Shown one piece after another: positions 34,476 to 45,205 of a stretch of DNA of 64,000 nucleotides (its first letter is position 1; every line of letters starts with the position of its first letter). Both the position numbers and the translations under genes were made by a program. Below the pieces are notes generated by a model. The model was not told the DNA's origin. It did not search any database and worked only from the letters and a program-made list of their open reading frames with translations. Source of the DNA: Trichobilharzia regenti (Eukaryota > Platyhelminthes > Trematoda > Strigeidida > Schistosomatidae); contig OX235263.1 in NCBI GenBank assembly GCA_944472135.2, positions 29,379,379 to 29,443,378 on the forward strand. Reading direction: 5' to 3'.

Positions 34476-34617
34476 ATTCCCAGAACCGTTAAGGAATCCC
34501 GAACTAGAACGAAACAGCTGTCTAGTACTCTCAGGTTTTCTAACGATTCTCTGACAGATGTTAGTTCATGATGAAATCCTGAAACCAATCAAATTCCTGC
34601 ACACTAAAACTTGAATT
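34476..34617 (+). mobile_element. SINE-B 3' part, plus arm of inverted cluster 5
   Basis: GGAATCCCGAACTAGAACGA (decayed stem II), GAAACAGCTGTC, TAGTACTCTCAGG, then CATGATGAAATCC and CACTAAAACTTGAA. Head absent. Confidence 0.7.
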
Positions 34618-34963
34618 TCTGTTAAGTTTGACAGAAAACTCAAGTTTCAGGAAGCCTCGAATTATAAGTCTGTTTATAACTGACTCCTAGATTTTCAGCC
34701 CCAAATAATTTGCTAAAACATAAGCTCATTCTTCATTTGAATAGATAAGCCATACTTTTACCTATTTTCCTCACATCGGCCGCCTAATTATATATTACTG
34801 TTTCATACCTGACTGATCATATATTGGTAAACGCATCCATTTACCTAAGAATATGTATTATAGCTTAAATCTCAATAAATTTGTTCAAGCTACACAATGA
34901 ATTATGCATACGTTTTGTAATTGCTAGTAATTTTCTAATTAAAACAGTGAAACTTAGAGATAG

Positions 34964-35182
34964 ATTTATAAAGCGCACTTGGATAGCCTTATTAAAAAAC
35001 GGAGTTTATCTGAAAAATGTGGTGTATTCGGGCGAGCTATTCCGAAAGATCTCATTACATATTTACTTGTCAAATCAGTTTGTGTGGAAAATGACAGGTC
35101 AATTAAAATAAACGAAATGATATGGGATTTAGAATTCAGGAGGATAGTAATTTTCCCTTCTGTTGATAATACAATCAGATAA
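34964..35182 (+). other. unassigned open frame
   Basis: About 73 codons open from a stop; contains DSLIKKRSLSEKCGVFGRAI and IWDLEFRRIVIFPSVDN. The composition looks protein-like, but no family is recognised, no splice sites are convincing and the length is compatible with chance. It ends just before a SINE-D insertion. Confidence 0.15.
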
Positions 35183-35203
35183 GGACTACTATTGTGGGTT
35201 AAG

Positions 35204-35451
35204 TGCATCGGTGGCATAACGGTTAGGACGGTCGCCGACCATGAACATGGTCCGGGGTTCGATCCCCGGCCACTGGACGCACTCCTTCACCTCGATAAAC
35301 CAGAAGTAATGCTGGTAAAGAGGAAAGGTTGGGCATGAGGCTAGCAACCCTCTCCTGTAAAAATAAACACTGCTACAGAAACTCCAAGCCTCCAGCTTGG
35401 AGCCCTACGTTCCACTGGGAATGTGAAGGAAAAATTATTATTATTATTATG
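35204..35451 (+). mobile_element. SINE-D copy with TSD
   Basis: Complete: CATCGGTGGCATAACGGTTA head, box B GGGGTTCGATCCCCGG (about 35254-35269), RTE-like body, tail AGCCCTACGTTCCACTGG and (TTA)n. TSD GTGGGTTAAG at 35194-35203 and 35452-35461. The (TTA)n end parallels the (TAA)n end of RTE-I. Confidence 0.92.
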
Positions 35452-35461
35452 GTGGGTTAAG

Positions 35462-35897
35462 GGTAAATGTAAATTATTTTCGTAAACAAAAGGGAGGGGT
35501 AATTTTATGGATGACTGTTGTCTCGGAGTATTTCAGTATGCGCCCAGGAAGGACGTTTCATGTATAATCTTGAAAGCTTTTTTCATATTATTCTTACAAT
35601 TCATAGCAGTGATGTGTTTTGCTGTAGACAAGGTTGGAAGTATGTCATCTGCATTTATCGAGGTTTCGGAGTATAATTGTTCTCAAGCCATCTGGATATA
35701 TGTTCTTCCGCCCTCATGTGAAAGGAACATATTATTATAATGAAAAAGATATTCATTCCTTCTTAACAGCTGTGAAACCAGGCCTGAAGCATGTTGTGAT
35801 TAAAGATGGATGCAATAACCAAACTTTTCCTTAACACATAAAACAGAGAATAAAAATTGATTCTAAAAAACAGACAAAAGTAAATTGTTCTAGAATG
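35462..35897. other. spacer, no gene seen
   Basis: A 77-codon frame (35507-35740) has a hydrophobic stretch but no other support. Confidence 0.4.
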
Positions 35898-36193
35898 TTA
35901 TTGAATGGAATTCTTGATTCTCCCGTCGATTGATTGGACCGAAGTGCTCGGTCTCAGGTTGACATGTCGGCTTCTTGTGCAGATGCTTCGACGATGTCTG
36001 GGGATTTGATTTGTGGTGGCTAGCAGTGGAATCCAGGATGCGCATTCCACTGCTAGCCACCATCCACCAATTGTATACAAATCAAATCCCCAGACATCGT
36101 CGAAGCATCTGCACAAGAAGCCGACATGTCAACCTGAGACTGAGCACTTCGGTCCAATCAATCGACGGGAAAATCAAGAATTCAATTCAATAA
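35898..36193. repeat. ~296-bp near-perfect palindrome of Sm-alpha sequence
   Basis: The left arm (35898 to about 36040) is the reverse complement of the right arm (about 36044-36193): TTATTGAATGG at the left edge answers CCATTCAATAA-like sequence at the right edge, and CCCCAGACATCGTCGAAGCA answers TGCTTCGACGATGTCTGGGG. The centre, ATGCGCAT, is itself a palindrome and corresponds to stem III of the Sm-alpha hammerhead. The right arm lacks about 7 bases just after that centre, and the left arm lacks a small piece near 36015. As a result both strands show nearly the same 72-codon open frame, a by-product and not a gene. Confidence 0.95.
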
Positions 36194-36410
36194 TTAATAT
36201 GACCCGTTGCACAAGAGGTGGCTCTCGTGGCCCAAGTGGTCTAGTGGATAACGCTTTGGCGTTTGAAACTATGGGCACTGGGTTCGAGCCTCGGTGGGAA
36301 CATCATCACTCACTGAGAAATGCAGGTACATCCAGATGACGAGTCCCAATTAGGACGAAATGCGCATCCTGGATTCCACTGCTAGCCACCATCCACCAAT
36401 TGTGTTTTAG
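36044..36410 (+). mobile_element. SINE-A / Sm-alpha monomer
   Basis: From ATTCCACTGCTAGCCACC (just after a hammerhead cleavage position) to the next identical ATTCCACTGCTAGCCACC at 36373 is 329 bp, in the range remembered for the schistosome Sm-alpha repeat. The unit contains box A TGGCCCAAGTGGTCTAGTGG (36227-36246) and box B GGTTCGAGCCTCGG (about 36282-36295), then the ribozyme. Pol III transcription of such units and multimer cleavage are established for Sm-alpha. Confidence 0.88.
36325..36377 (+). ncRNA. Sm-alpha hammerhead ribozyme, core C3 changed to A
   Basis: Stem I CCAG (36332-36335) pairs with CTGG (36369-36372); core box 1 is ATGACGA (36336-36342), consensus CTGANGA; stem II GTCC (36343-36346) pairs with GGAC (36353-36356) around CAATTA; GAAA is 36357-36360; the minimal stem III TGCGCA leads to ATC and the cleavage position after C36368. 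Upstream GGTACAT and downstream ATTCC match the loop-loop tertiary region of the schistosome ribozyme. Everything is intact except C3, which forms a base pair with G8 in the active site, so cleavage is expected to be lost or very slow. Confidence 0.85.
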
Positions 36411-36489
36411 AATGTATTCAGCCTAAGAATACATTTGTCAGAAAATTATGAACACAAGTTTTGTGCTTTTGAATTAAATTATTCTTGGT

Positions 36490-37080
36490 ACTTCTCTCTT
36501 GGATTCCGAGTGAAACACAGGGTTTCAGCAATGCATCTCCATTTCACTCTGTTCTCTGGTGTAATTTTCTGTTGGCTTCATGATTGCCCATAAACTTTCA
36601 TTCCCGCCACACACGATCTCTTACGTATCACCCTAAGACACTCAACTCGTAGTTTCTCATTCCTATTCCAGCAGACAGTTTAATGTTTGATGCCACTCAA
36701 TGGTCTCCTCAGTGTTTTTCCAATGTATCTCAATTTTCTTCTACATAATTATTGGGCAATAAATTCTTCGTTAGTTGGCTAATTGAGTTCATTTTTGATT
36801 ACTCCTCCCAAACAGCCACCTGATCTTCTGAATGAAAGGAAGACAGTTGTTGATAAAATTCTGAAGTATGTTCGAAAGTATGCGTTTCGTAACATGCCGT
36901 CTCTGAATCACACGAAAGAATTGACTTTACATTAGTGTCAAGAATTCGAATCTGGTCCCGCATGCTAAGTGCAGTAGACTTCCATACAGATTTCAAGTTA
37001 ATGAAATTTTGTCTTGCTTTTCCGATCCTTCCTTTGATATCTTTGTCTGCGCCATCAGTAGTTGTAACAACACTGCCATT
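36490..37080 (-). mobile_element. old RTE retrotransposon relic
   Basis: Minus strand reads GADKDIKGRIGKARQNFINL, KSVWKSTALSMRDQIRILDT and NVKSILS, collinear with RTE-II. Unlike the younger copies it has no extra bases between IR and I (TCCG site) or between KS and I (AGTC site), so it shows the uninserted state. Further tail sequence decays to the CTCTTGGATTCCGAGTGAAA end near 36500. Confidence 0.75.
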
Positions 37081-38320
37081 TTATCCAATTGATTACTTAA
37101 AACATTTTAAATACTAGTGTTTTCTTGATCGCCCATTACACTGACGACACCACAGAGTCAAGAACTGGATTCCCGTTCCATAAATAATCAGCATTAAAAT
37201 ACACACAATATCTGAAGAGGAGATTTTACTGTCAGTCAGTTCGACTGTTACAAGTTCTGTTCAATGAGAATTTAGTTCGGTCAAAGTTATAAAAATCAGG
37301 CAATCTGGATTCCGCAATTTGTATTGTATAACTGTCTGCATGTAACAGTAAGACAATTTCGTCGGAGTACAGAGTAGTGTTGCCTCACCTAGCTTTAGGT
37401 TGTAAATTTTAGCATTGGTGATTCAGCAGCGATATTGGTGATCACTTCATATGCCTGGAAATGTGAGCATGACTGTTTAATCGTTCATCACAGCATCGTT
37501 ACTTAGACCAGGCTTCTAATGCTCCAGCTTATTAGTCAAATTTATCCTGCAAGGGGTAAATATATTGCCTGGATATGTAGACCGAGGAAGATAAGGCAGG
37601 ATTCGAAGTCAAAATCAACCGGTCGGAAGTAAAGTCCTTAAATCGGTCAGTCGCATGACCACAATCAAACATTTCATTTAAAATGATTAATATAAGAGAA
37701 TAAAAAATCACAATATAACCATGTAAGGCATAGAAGTAAAACATTTTGGTTAAGTCACTATGAGAATGACTAAGTACACAAGTCTACATTTCACTGTGTA
37801 TTACTAATTTTTCTATCATATTAAGCACTTACACTAAGTTTTGCATATTTACATACTGATAAGTAAATCGTTCATTTATGTGTTTTGAAATGAAAACAAA
37901 TGTCGAAGAATTTTACGCTTAAAGTGTAATCCTACACATTTTGAATAAAATTTTGGATACTTTCCAAAGAAATTATCAAAGAAAATGGACTAGAAAACAA
38001 AAATATAAACAAACATTTTGCATAAAATACAAAATATTTTCAGTTGAAGTGTTTGTCCCCAACAGAATTAGATTGTTGTAATTTTATTTGTCGGTATTAT
38101 AGTCATGAGAAATTATATAACAATCAGAAATGATATGAGATTGTAAAAAGTAAATTAAGTTTGAATTTGGTTATGACAAGAATCAAGGTAATGTCTTAGG
38201 TTTTCCTAAATCTCTGTAACACTTGGCAAAATTCACTCCAGTTGTTTAAGTTTTAGATGCTAGTGATTTGAGTCTCAAAAGTGACAAACATTTCCTTGAA
38301 TATTGTGAGGTGAGAAATAT
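37081..38320. other. spacer, no gene seen
   Basis: No supported gene; GGATTCGAAGTC near 37600 resembles a box B but has no partner. Confidence 0.45.
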
Positions 38321-38332
38321 ACTACAGTTTAT

Positions 38333-39845
38333 TATTATTATTATTGTTCCCTTGGGTTCCTAGTGGAAGATAAGGCTTCCACTGCACGTCTCCATTTGCT
38401 TCTGTCCTCTGCTGTACTTTTCACCTGCATCCATGTTAGTCCATAGTGACTGTTTCAACTCCTCTTCACAACATCTCCCCATGTCACCCTTGGACGTCCC
38501 ACACGCCGCTTCCCTTTCCGCCTGGTTCCACTCGAGCGACGGACTGACGCTCGTGCAATGTCACCCAGCCGCCTCCTCAGCGAGAGAGTGTCCGATCCAT
38601 CTCCACTTTCTCCTGCATTCTTATTTATTGTTTGGCGATTAGTTCTTGTTTAGTTTGTTCCCATAGTTTCTTGTTGGTAATTGTTTCCGGCCCGGCCATC
38701 TCATCTTCACTATACATCCAGCGAAGACAGTTGTTGATAAAGCTCTGATCTGCAACAGGCTGTTGGAAATATTCTTTGTGACCCACCCGCCAAGCTTGTG
38801 ATCCGTATAGAATAGCTGACTGACTTGACGTTTGCATTGAAAATCCGACTGAATTTTGTTGTTGATGTTGGCTGAGTGACGAAGATTTCCAGATTGATTG
38901 TTTCAGTTGATGAATGTGTTTCTCGTTCGCCTTCCCGATTCTTGCTCGATTTGACATCCTCGTCCGTTCCGACATCCTGTAGTTGGACAATGCTCAGTGC
39001 TAGATAAGTGAGTGAATGAAGTAACCTCTTTCAAATCCCTCCCGTTGATGGTGGGTGATTGACGCTGGATGTTTCTGTTGTTGTTGTTGGTGTTGTTGTA
39101 GGTTGGTTATTTTGATCACCTCCGTCTTGTCTATGTTCACTTGGAGTCCCGTCTTCGCCGGCTGCTTCTTCGACCAGTTTGTCGGTCGGTTTCGCTTGTA
39201 AGTCTTCGATTTTGTGACAGTGACATCAAACATAAATCATCCACGCGCGAAATCCAGGTCTTCTAGGTTCTTCACGTCGGTCGGTCCAGGATATCCCTCC
39301 CTGTCTTCTCGTTTCCCACTGCACTGTCTGACGCATAATCCAGTCAGTCCAGGACAATTAGGAATATCATCGTTCGTGATAATAGGCAGGCAGCCTTGTC
39401 TGACTCCTGTGTTGACTCCAAACACCTCGCTGAGTTTTCCGTTGTGGATGACTTGACATGTGACGCCGTTGTCGTGCAGCTGTTGAATAGTGTTGATGAA
39501 TATTTGGGCGCTGCTCGCCGTAGTATTCGAGTAGTTTCCAAATTGCTTCTCGGCCAACGCTGTCTGTCGAAGGCCTTCTCGAAGTCTATAAAGTTGAAGT
39601 AGAGGTTTGATTGCCATTCCATGCTTTGTTCTGTGATGATGATGCCTAGATTTGCGATTTGGTCAGAACATGATTTGCCTTTCCTGAATCCAGCTTGTTC
39701 TGGTGGGGCGGAGTTCTGTATCCAGTGCGTCCTTTATTCTCTCCAGGATGATGCGACTCAGAATTTTACTTGGCGTCGCCAGGAGCATGATTCCTCGCCA
39801 GTTCTTGCAGACTGGTAGTTTCACGATGTAACCTTTCTTCCTGAA
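38333..39845 (-). mobile_element. RTE-I retrotransposon, 5'-truncated copy with TSD
   Basis: Minus strand from the RT fingers (GYIVKLPVCKNWRGIMLLA-like, ending IDFEKAFDRQR) to the tail and (TAA)n. A 12-bp TSD ACTACAGTTTAT lies at 38321-38332 and 39846-39857. It shares the FADD-disrupting insertion (about 39246), the GACA duplication (about 39561), the 4-base gain at TACGGCG (about 39513) and ACTG (about 39344), and has a private CTGC duplication near 39388 where other copies have TATC. Confidence 0.9.
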
Positions 39846-39857
39846 ACTACAGTTTAT

Positions 39858-41529
39858 AGTTGAAATTAAATAGAAAGAAGCTCTTAGTGCTTAACATAAG
39901 AAGTCTGCGATTCCATGGATATACAGCAACAGACTAGATGTATTCAGCATTCTCTCGTGTTTAAAAACAAACTTATGATGAACTTTATAATACTGATTAA
40001 TTCATGTGAAAAATAGGGTGTACAAGAATAATTGAATTGAGAAGGAATTTTTGGTTTGTTGGTCAATGCTATGAAACCACATTATTTTAACTTATCTCCA
40101 GTCACTGGTGTACTCTGGTTTTGATAATTTGTTTAACGTTTCTCACACATACAATATATCCATTCCGCTTAATGGTAAAACGAGTTCAACATGCGAACTA
40201 CCGGTTATAGAAAGACTGATTTGCGTGCCCATACGTGACACGTATATATATATGCCTTTGTGTATTTGCATAAGTGTAGCTGGAACCACATGGTGAAATA
40301 TAATAGACGCTAGGCAGTGAAGTAACGGTAAACATTTGCGGTGTTTTACGGGTGATTGATTTGATTTTAATGCTTCAGATGTTCGCACTTGTCTATATAT
40401 GCTTCATAAAACCTTAGCGACATCTAAGAATAACTTAAATTTCAAACGTGAAAAATTTTTTTTTAATACTTGTAGGATATCCTTGATGAAAGGAGATTAC
40501 TAGGCAATTCTACAAATCCTTTGTGAAACCAATTCAATTAGCAGATGAAAATAATGCAAAAAAAAGTTGATAGCGTTATCAGCTTTAATGTGAGGGGATG
40601 ACAAACTAGGTCTCTAGCACCTGGTTTGCTGTACAGCGATGAATCATGCTTGAGTGTGTAAACGACAGACACTTTGAAATACAAAATATATAATGCTTCA
40701 GTAGAAGAGCTTAATTGGGAAAGAAAATCGTGTTACACATGCATGAAACATTCGTAAGCTATTAGTATTAGTTATAGGTACTGAGTTAAGCAACATCGAG
40801 TCAGCAGGTAAGTTTCATAAAGCTGATCATGTGAAAAATTCGTATGAAATATTTCATGAGCTAGATTACGTAAATTCAAACTTATTTCTGGGTTTTCACT
40901 CAGGATAATTCCGATAATAATAATAATAGTGATAATAAAGACCAGATTTCTATGCTAAGTCCAGACATAATAAAGTTTATGTCCTATTAAAATGTTGTTA
41001 CCTGGCGTTAACCGAAAAAAGAACTAACAGTATGACAGAAATAACAGGCTAACTGAAATGTTTTGACTCACAAAGCAAACAAAATATTAGTTGGAAAAAG
41101 GATAGTTGTAAGAGCCAAACTTAAAAGAGTAGTTTAAATAGAATAGGTTGATTCCTTCTTTGGACTGTTTTACAATATCTATCCACTGATCGAATCCTCC
41201 CTTCATTGAGTAATTCACTGCTGAGTTTATAGACTTTCAGATAAATCAGTCAATCAAAGAATGAATGATGAAGGAAAATGTCATTTATTTCCAAAATTAA
41301 ATGTCATCATGGCTTGTTATTTTTGACTAATGAGAAAATGAGATAAGATAGACAGAGGGTTCGATAAGTTGTACTTGTAAAACTTTGGTGCAAAAGACGG
41401 GTTTCATCTGATGCGACAACTGCTTCCACCTGAAGTACATTTCAATTCGTTCAAATTTTCCTCCCTAACTGGTAATGTCCAGATTTATCTTCGTTAAGAA
41501 AAAAAATAATAATTAACTTATCCGTAACA
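39858..41529. other. spacer, no gene seen
   Basis: 1.7 kb without a supported gene or repeat; the longest frame (40143-40388, minus) has no recognisable domain. Confidence 0.45.
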
Positions 41530-41740
41530 GTACTATTGACGAGTGCCAACTAGCACGAAACCTAGGTCGAAGGCTTCCTATAGCCGATTGCCTCCAACCA
41601 TCTAATATCGTCAAATCAACGTGCACCGTGACGGCGAGCTGCCCAGAATGATGGCCACATTACAAAACCTGACTGATAGAATTCAGTCTGCACCAATGAG
41701 AGGACTAGGCATATCACACTAGTTACTAGTGTAAATCAAA
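41530..41740 (+). mobile_element. SINE-C copy starting at its hammerhead
   Basis: Head missing. Hammerhead: TTGACGA (41536-41542; C3 is T), stem II GTGC/GCAC around CAACTA (41543-41556), GAAA (41557-41560), CCTAGGTC (41561-41568), then GAAGGC. The body continues CTCCAACCATCTAATATCGT to the 3' end ACACTAGTTACTAGTG. Confidence 0.75.
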
Positions 41741-43989
41741 ATAGCGTAGAATTTTCAGCATGTAGTACAATATTGCATCTAATTCTGTCTCTTACATTAT
41801 ATGTTACGGAGAGAGGGAAGAAAATAGGAGGGTATTTACAGTGATAATAATGTCAATATGAATGTGAATGTAAAATGAGAAATTTAACTGGAAATATTAC
41901 CTACAGTATTTTAATAAAAAAAGAATAAAAAGAGTAGTTAACTTTGTTTTTCACAGTAATTTAGTAGTTCCATATCTTAGACATTTCTCATCACATAAAA
42001 TGTGTGCCGAATAAGGGTATCGTAAAGTCTTCATACTTAGTAGGCATCCGAACATAAAGTCTTTCATAATCGCTTCCAGTCCCATCTGATGAGACACAAG
42101 GAGGGATATGCGTACAGATAGAATGCTCACAGCCTGACGAGATAACATTAGCTAATTTCTCGCATAATTTCAAGTGCATATCTACAACCTCATTAACAAG
42201 TGGGTTTAGCCGTCGAATATTTACTCGAACAAGTGTTTTTCTTCCAGAAACTTCGATACAAAGTTGAAGATAATGCAACGGATGTCAGCAAACCTGCTGA
42301 TCAAAGTTTAGAGAATGTCAAATGTACACTTTTCTCATGTAATAGTTAATGAATATAACGATGATCTGCGAACCTCAACCACATAACTAGGATTTTATAA
42401 AATATCGAAAGTATTTCTAGACTGACAAAGCTCTATGAGTTTCTGAAATTGTTCTGTCCAAGTTTGTCAAACTCACCTAGGTAAACTGAAATTTCAGTGA
42501 TACATAAAAATAAATTTGGATATAAGTGAACAGGATTTATCTGAAATACTGGACGATAAGTCGGGTTATTTCAGTTACTCAGAAATAATATAAGTATTTT
42601 CATACGTCTCAATTCTACCTGGTAGTTTAAAAAAAACTTTCATGATGTTTTAATGAGTAAGCATATTCACAAGTGTTTTTGTTGTACAGTCACTATACCC
42701 GGTGTGTACAGTTTTCCAGCGATTTACAGACACCTACACTTAGGTGGAGTGAATGAAATGAAAGAGTACATTTTAGATGCTGCTGCTATACAATAATGAA
42801 GAGATAATGCCTGAGTCAAAATAAGAGTAATAAGTCTTTAGTTGTATGTATGAGTTCTCTAGACCAGTAGAAGAAGCAACCTTAAAGATGTTGAATCGTC
42901 TCAGAATTAATTCAGATGGCTGATGACAACTTGATGATTAGTTAATACGGTGTTGAATTAACCAGTCTATTGCAGTAATATTACTATTATGATTATTATT
43001 AGTAACAGTATTCTGATAGTAGTACAACTGAAAACAGATACCCCTGAGCTACCAACTGTTGTTCTTCATCGTCTGAGATATGTTTGCTATCTAGGTATCT
43101 GTTCCATGCTAACCATAAAGGAATTCGCCCACTTTATAGGTGATGCCTCTTTATACATCTAAGTAGGTCTTAGCATTCAAACAAAGGTTAACTCAGATAA
43201 ATTAAAAACGCATGAACTATGAAATTTTTCTGTGATTATGAACAGTTAAATACAGCAATCAAAGGTCTGATATAGACTTAGTGTGCGTATAAATAAAATT
43301 TTATTCAGAGTATGTTAGACTTTTGTTAAAATAATATTTATTTTTCCATATTCATTTAAAATGGTGATTTCTTATTGTTTTTCCTAATGTGGGCTTGAAA
43401 AATCGATAGCTTTGCATATATTATTTGCATATATATTATGCAATACAACTTAGTTTTACCATGTAGAGATTATTTTAGGTTACTACTATTGAGTGATCTG
43501 TTGAGTGAACGACCTTTTATAATTCTATCTGCCTAACATTAACTAATTTCGCTTTGTATGGATGTCGGTTATCTGTTATCTCTTCTTATAAGAAAACTTG
43601 GTGTGGAACACCCTGGTATTCATTTCAAAATATATAAAGTCAACCAACACTCCAATTCCAGCGTATAACAGTCGCAAATGTTTGTCTGTGTATACTGTTT
43701 TAAGGTTCAGATCAACCTGTCTGTAGTTTAAGGTACCTTAAATTACCTTTGTTACAACCGATTCATATAAAAAAAAATCCCATTTTACAGCACAGTAGTT
43801 TCAGTTTGAAAGGTATCAAGTTACTAAGTATAAGTGGGTCTAACAAATTTCTTGAAGTTTACCTTAATAAAGAATATTAGTTAAATACTATAACGAGTTT
43901 ATTTAACTATCAGCTTTTCCCTTACAACAAAAAATTTATGATTTCTGTACGCAGTTAACAATGGTGATAAAGTAGGCAAGCTGAAGGTT
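41741..43989. other. spacer, mostly without features
   Basis: 2.2 kb AT-rich DNA. Apart from one protein-like frame at 41991-42278 (listed separately) nothing is supported. Confidence 0.45.
41991..42278 (-). other. candidate coding exon, unidentified
   Basis: About 95 codons open on the minus strand, preceded in frame by a stop 2 codons upstream and with no ATG at the start. It contains TLVRVNIRRLNPLVNEVVDM, HLKLCEKLANV and DYERLYVRMPTKYEDFTIPL, ending GTHFM then TGA. Composition is more protein-like than most chance frames here and no TE family fits. An acceptor could be CAG at about 42294 or AAG at about 42249. It might be a terminal exon of the minus-strand gene whose first exon is at 47615-48365, but I see no sequence link to that family. 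Confidence 0.2.
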
Positions 43990-44235
43990 CAAAGGGAGAG
44001 AGAGCTCGCTGAACACATCAGATGTCCTGGTTCGATTCACGGATAGACACTTATGAACAAACCTCGCCTAGTTTACTAGTCAATAGAAAGCCTAGTAAAG
44101 AGGGAAGGTTGAGTGTGAGGCTAGCGACTGTACACCCTACAAAAACAAGACCACGGGTACTGAAACTTTATACCTTGAAGCCCACCTTGTTCCAGCTAGA
44201 TCACAAAGGAATGAAAAAGAAATCAAGTTTGTGGA
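43990..44235 (+). mobile_element. old SINE-D-like relic
   Basis: CCTGGTTCGATTCACGG is a box B; about 60 bases later AGTAAAGAGGGAAGGTTGAG, GTGAGGCTAGCGAC and CTGAAACTTTATACCTTGAA, then GAAGCCCACCTTGTTCCAGC follow the SINE-D body and tail. An early SINE-D relative. Confidence 0.6.
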
Positions 44236-44589
44236 ATATTTCTGAATCTAATAGGACTAACTTTCATTAAAATACTGAGCTACAGTTTTATGTCACTTCT
44301 TATTCAAGTTTATCTTTCTCATTGTCTTCTTTGTTTGAATACACTGACCAAAATATACGTACGTCTGCATTATAGCTTTGTTAAAATGTTTTTGTCTCTT
44401 ATCTGGTTTCATTTTGTTGTAAATCATTGCATCGCAGTCTAACTTTGTGCTTTTACTTAAGATTTGAACATAATTCAAGAGAGAGAGAATAAAGCCTTCA
44501 CTGGCAAAAATAAATGGCTTCATGTGGTATCAGTTTGCATGTATAACTTAGGTGGTATCCTCCACCAGGTTAAATTTTACTTTGTGATA

Positions 44590-45205
44590 AATATATTAGT
44601 TCCTTCACTTATCTAGGAAGACAGCCAGCCAGAATCGGAAAGGCAAAATACACCGTCATCAACCTGAAAGCAGTGCGGAAATCTTCTGCACTCCATGGCA
44701 TAGAAAACAGGATTCGGATTTCCAACACAAATATCAAGTCTGTCAGTTTTTCTATACGGGTCAGAAACTTTGACCAGTGTGTCATGAAAAAGATTTTCAA
44801 CAGGTTGCAGACGACTTTTATCAACAGCTGCCTTCGCTTCGTAATAAACATCAAATGGCCTGCTAGAAAGAAGTGGTAACAAGAAATTCTGACAACAAAC
44901 CAACCAAGAGCCAATCGCTCAACAAATATGTTGGAGAAAATGGATATAGTTGGGGCCATACGTTGAAGACGCCGTCGAATGAAGTCGCCATCATCAGGCC
45001 ATGTAAGGGAGTCGCATTGGGAAGCAATGAGTCGGTCGTCTCTTCGAGAGTGACATAGAGAAGATCGTGCGAGTTTGCTGGAGATGAGAGATAGTGGGTA
45101 ATCATGAACCCAGCTGAAGAGGATGGTATAAAATAGAAGAAACAGGAGATGTGTTGTTGAAGCCCTATGTTCCACTCAAAGACCAAGGGAATATTAATAA
45201 TAATA
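44590..45205 (+). mobile_element. old RTE retrotransposon relic
   Basis: Reads ARIGKAKYTVINLKAV, SSALHGIENRIRISNTNIKS, INSCLRFVINIKWPARKKW, ending GAAGCCCTATGTTCCACTC and (TAA)n at about 45192. Collinear with RTE-I/II tail regions but diverged. It has four extra bases at the KS|V site (TCTGTCAGTT) and near GACCAGTG. Confidence 0.75.

Noticed and set aside
35898..36193. Two 72-codon frames on opposite strands with almost the same protein sequence
   Set aside because: They are the two reading directions of one palindrome of Sm-alpha DNA; no start context, domain or splice support.
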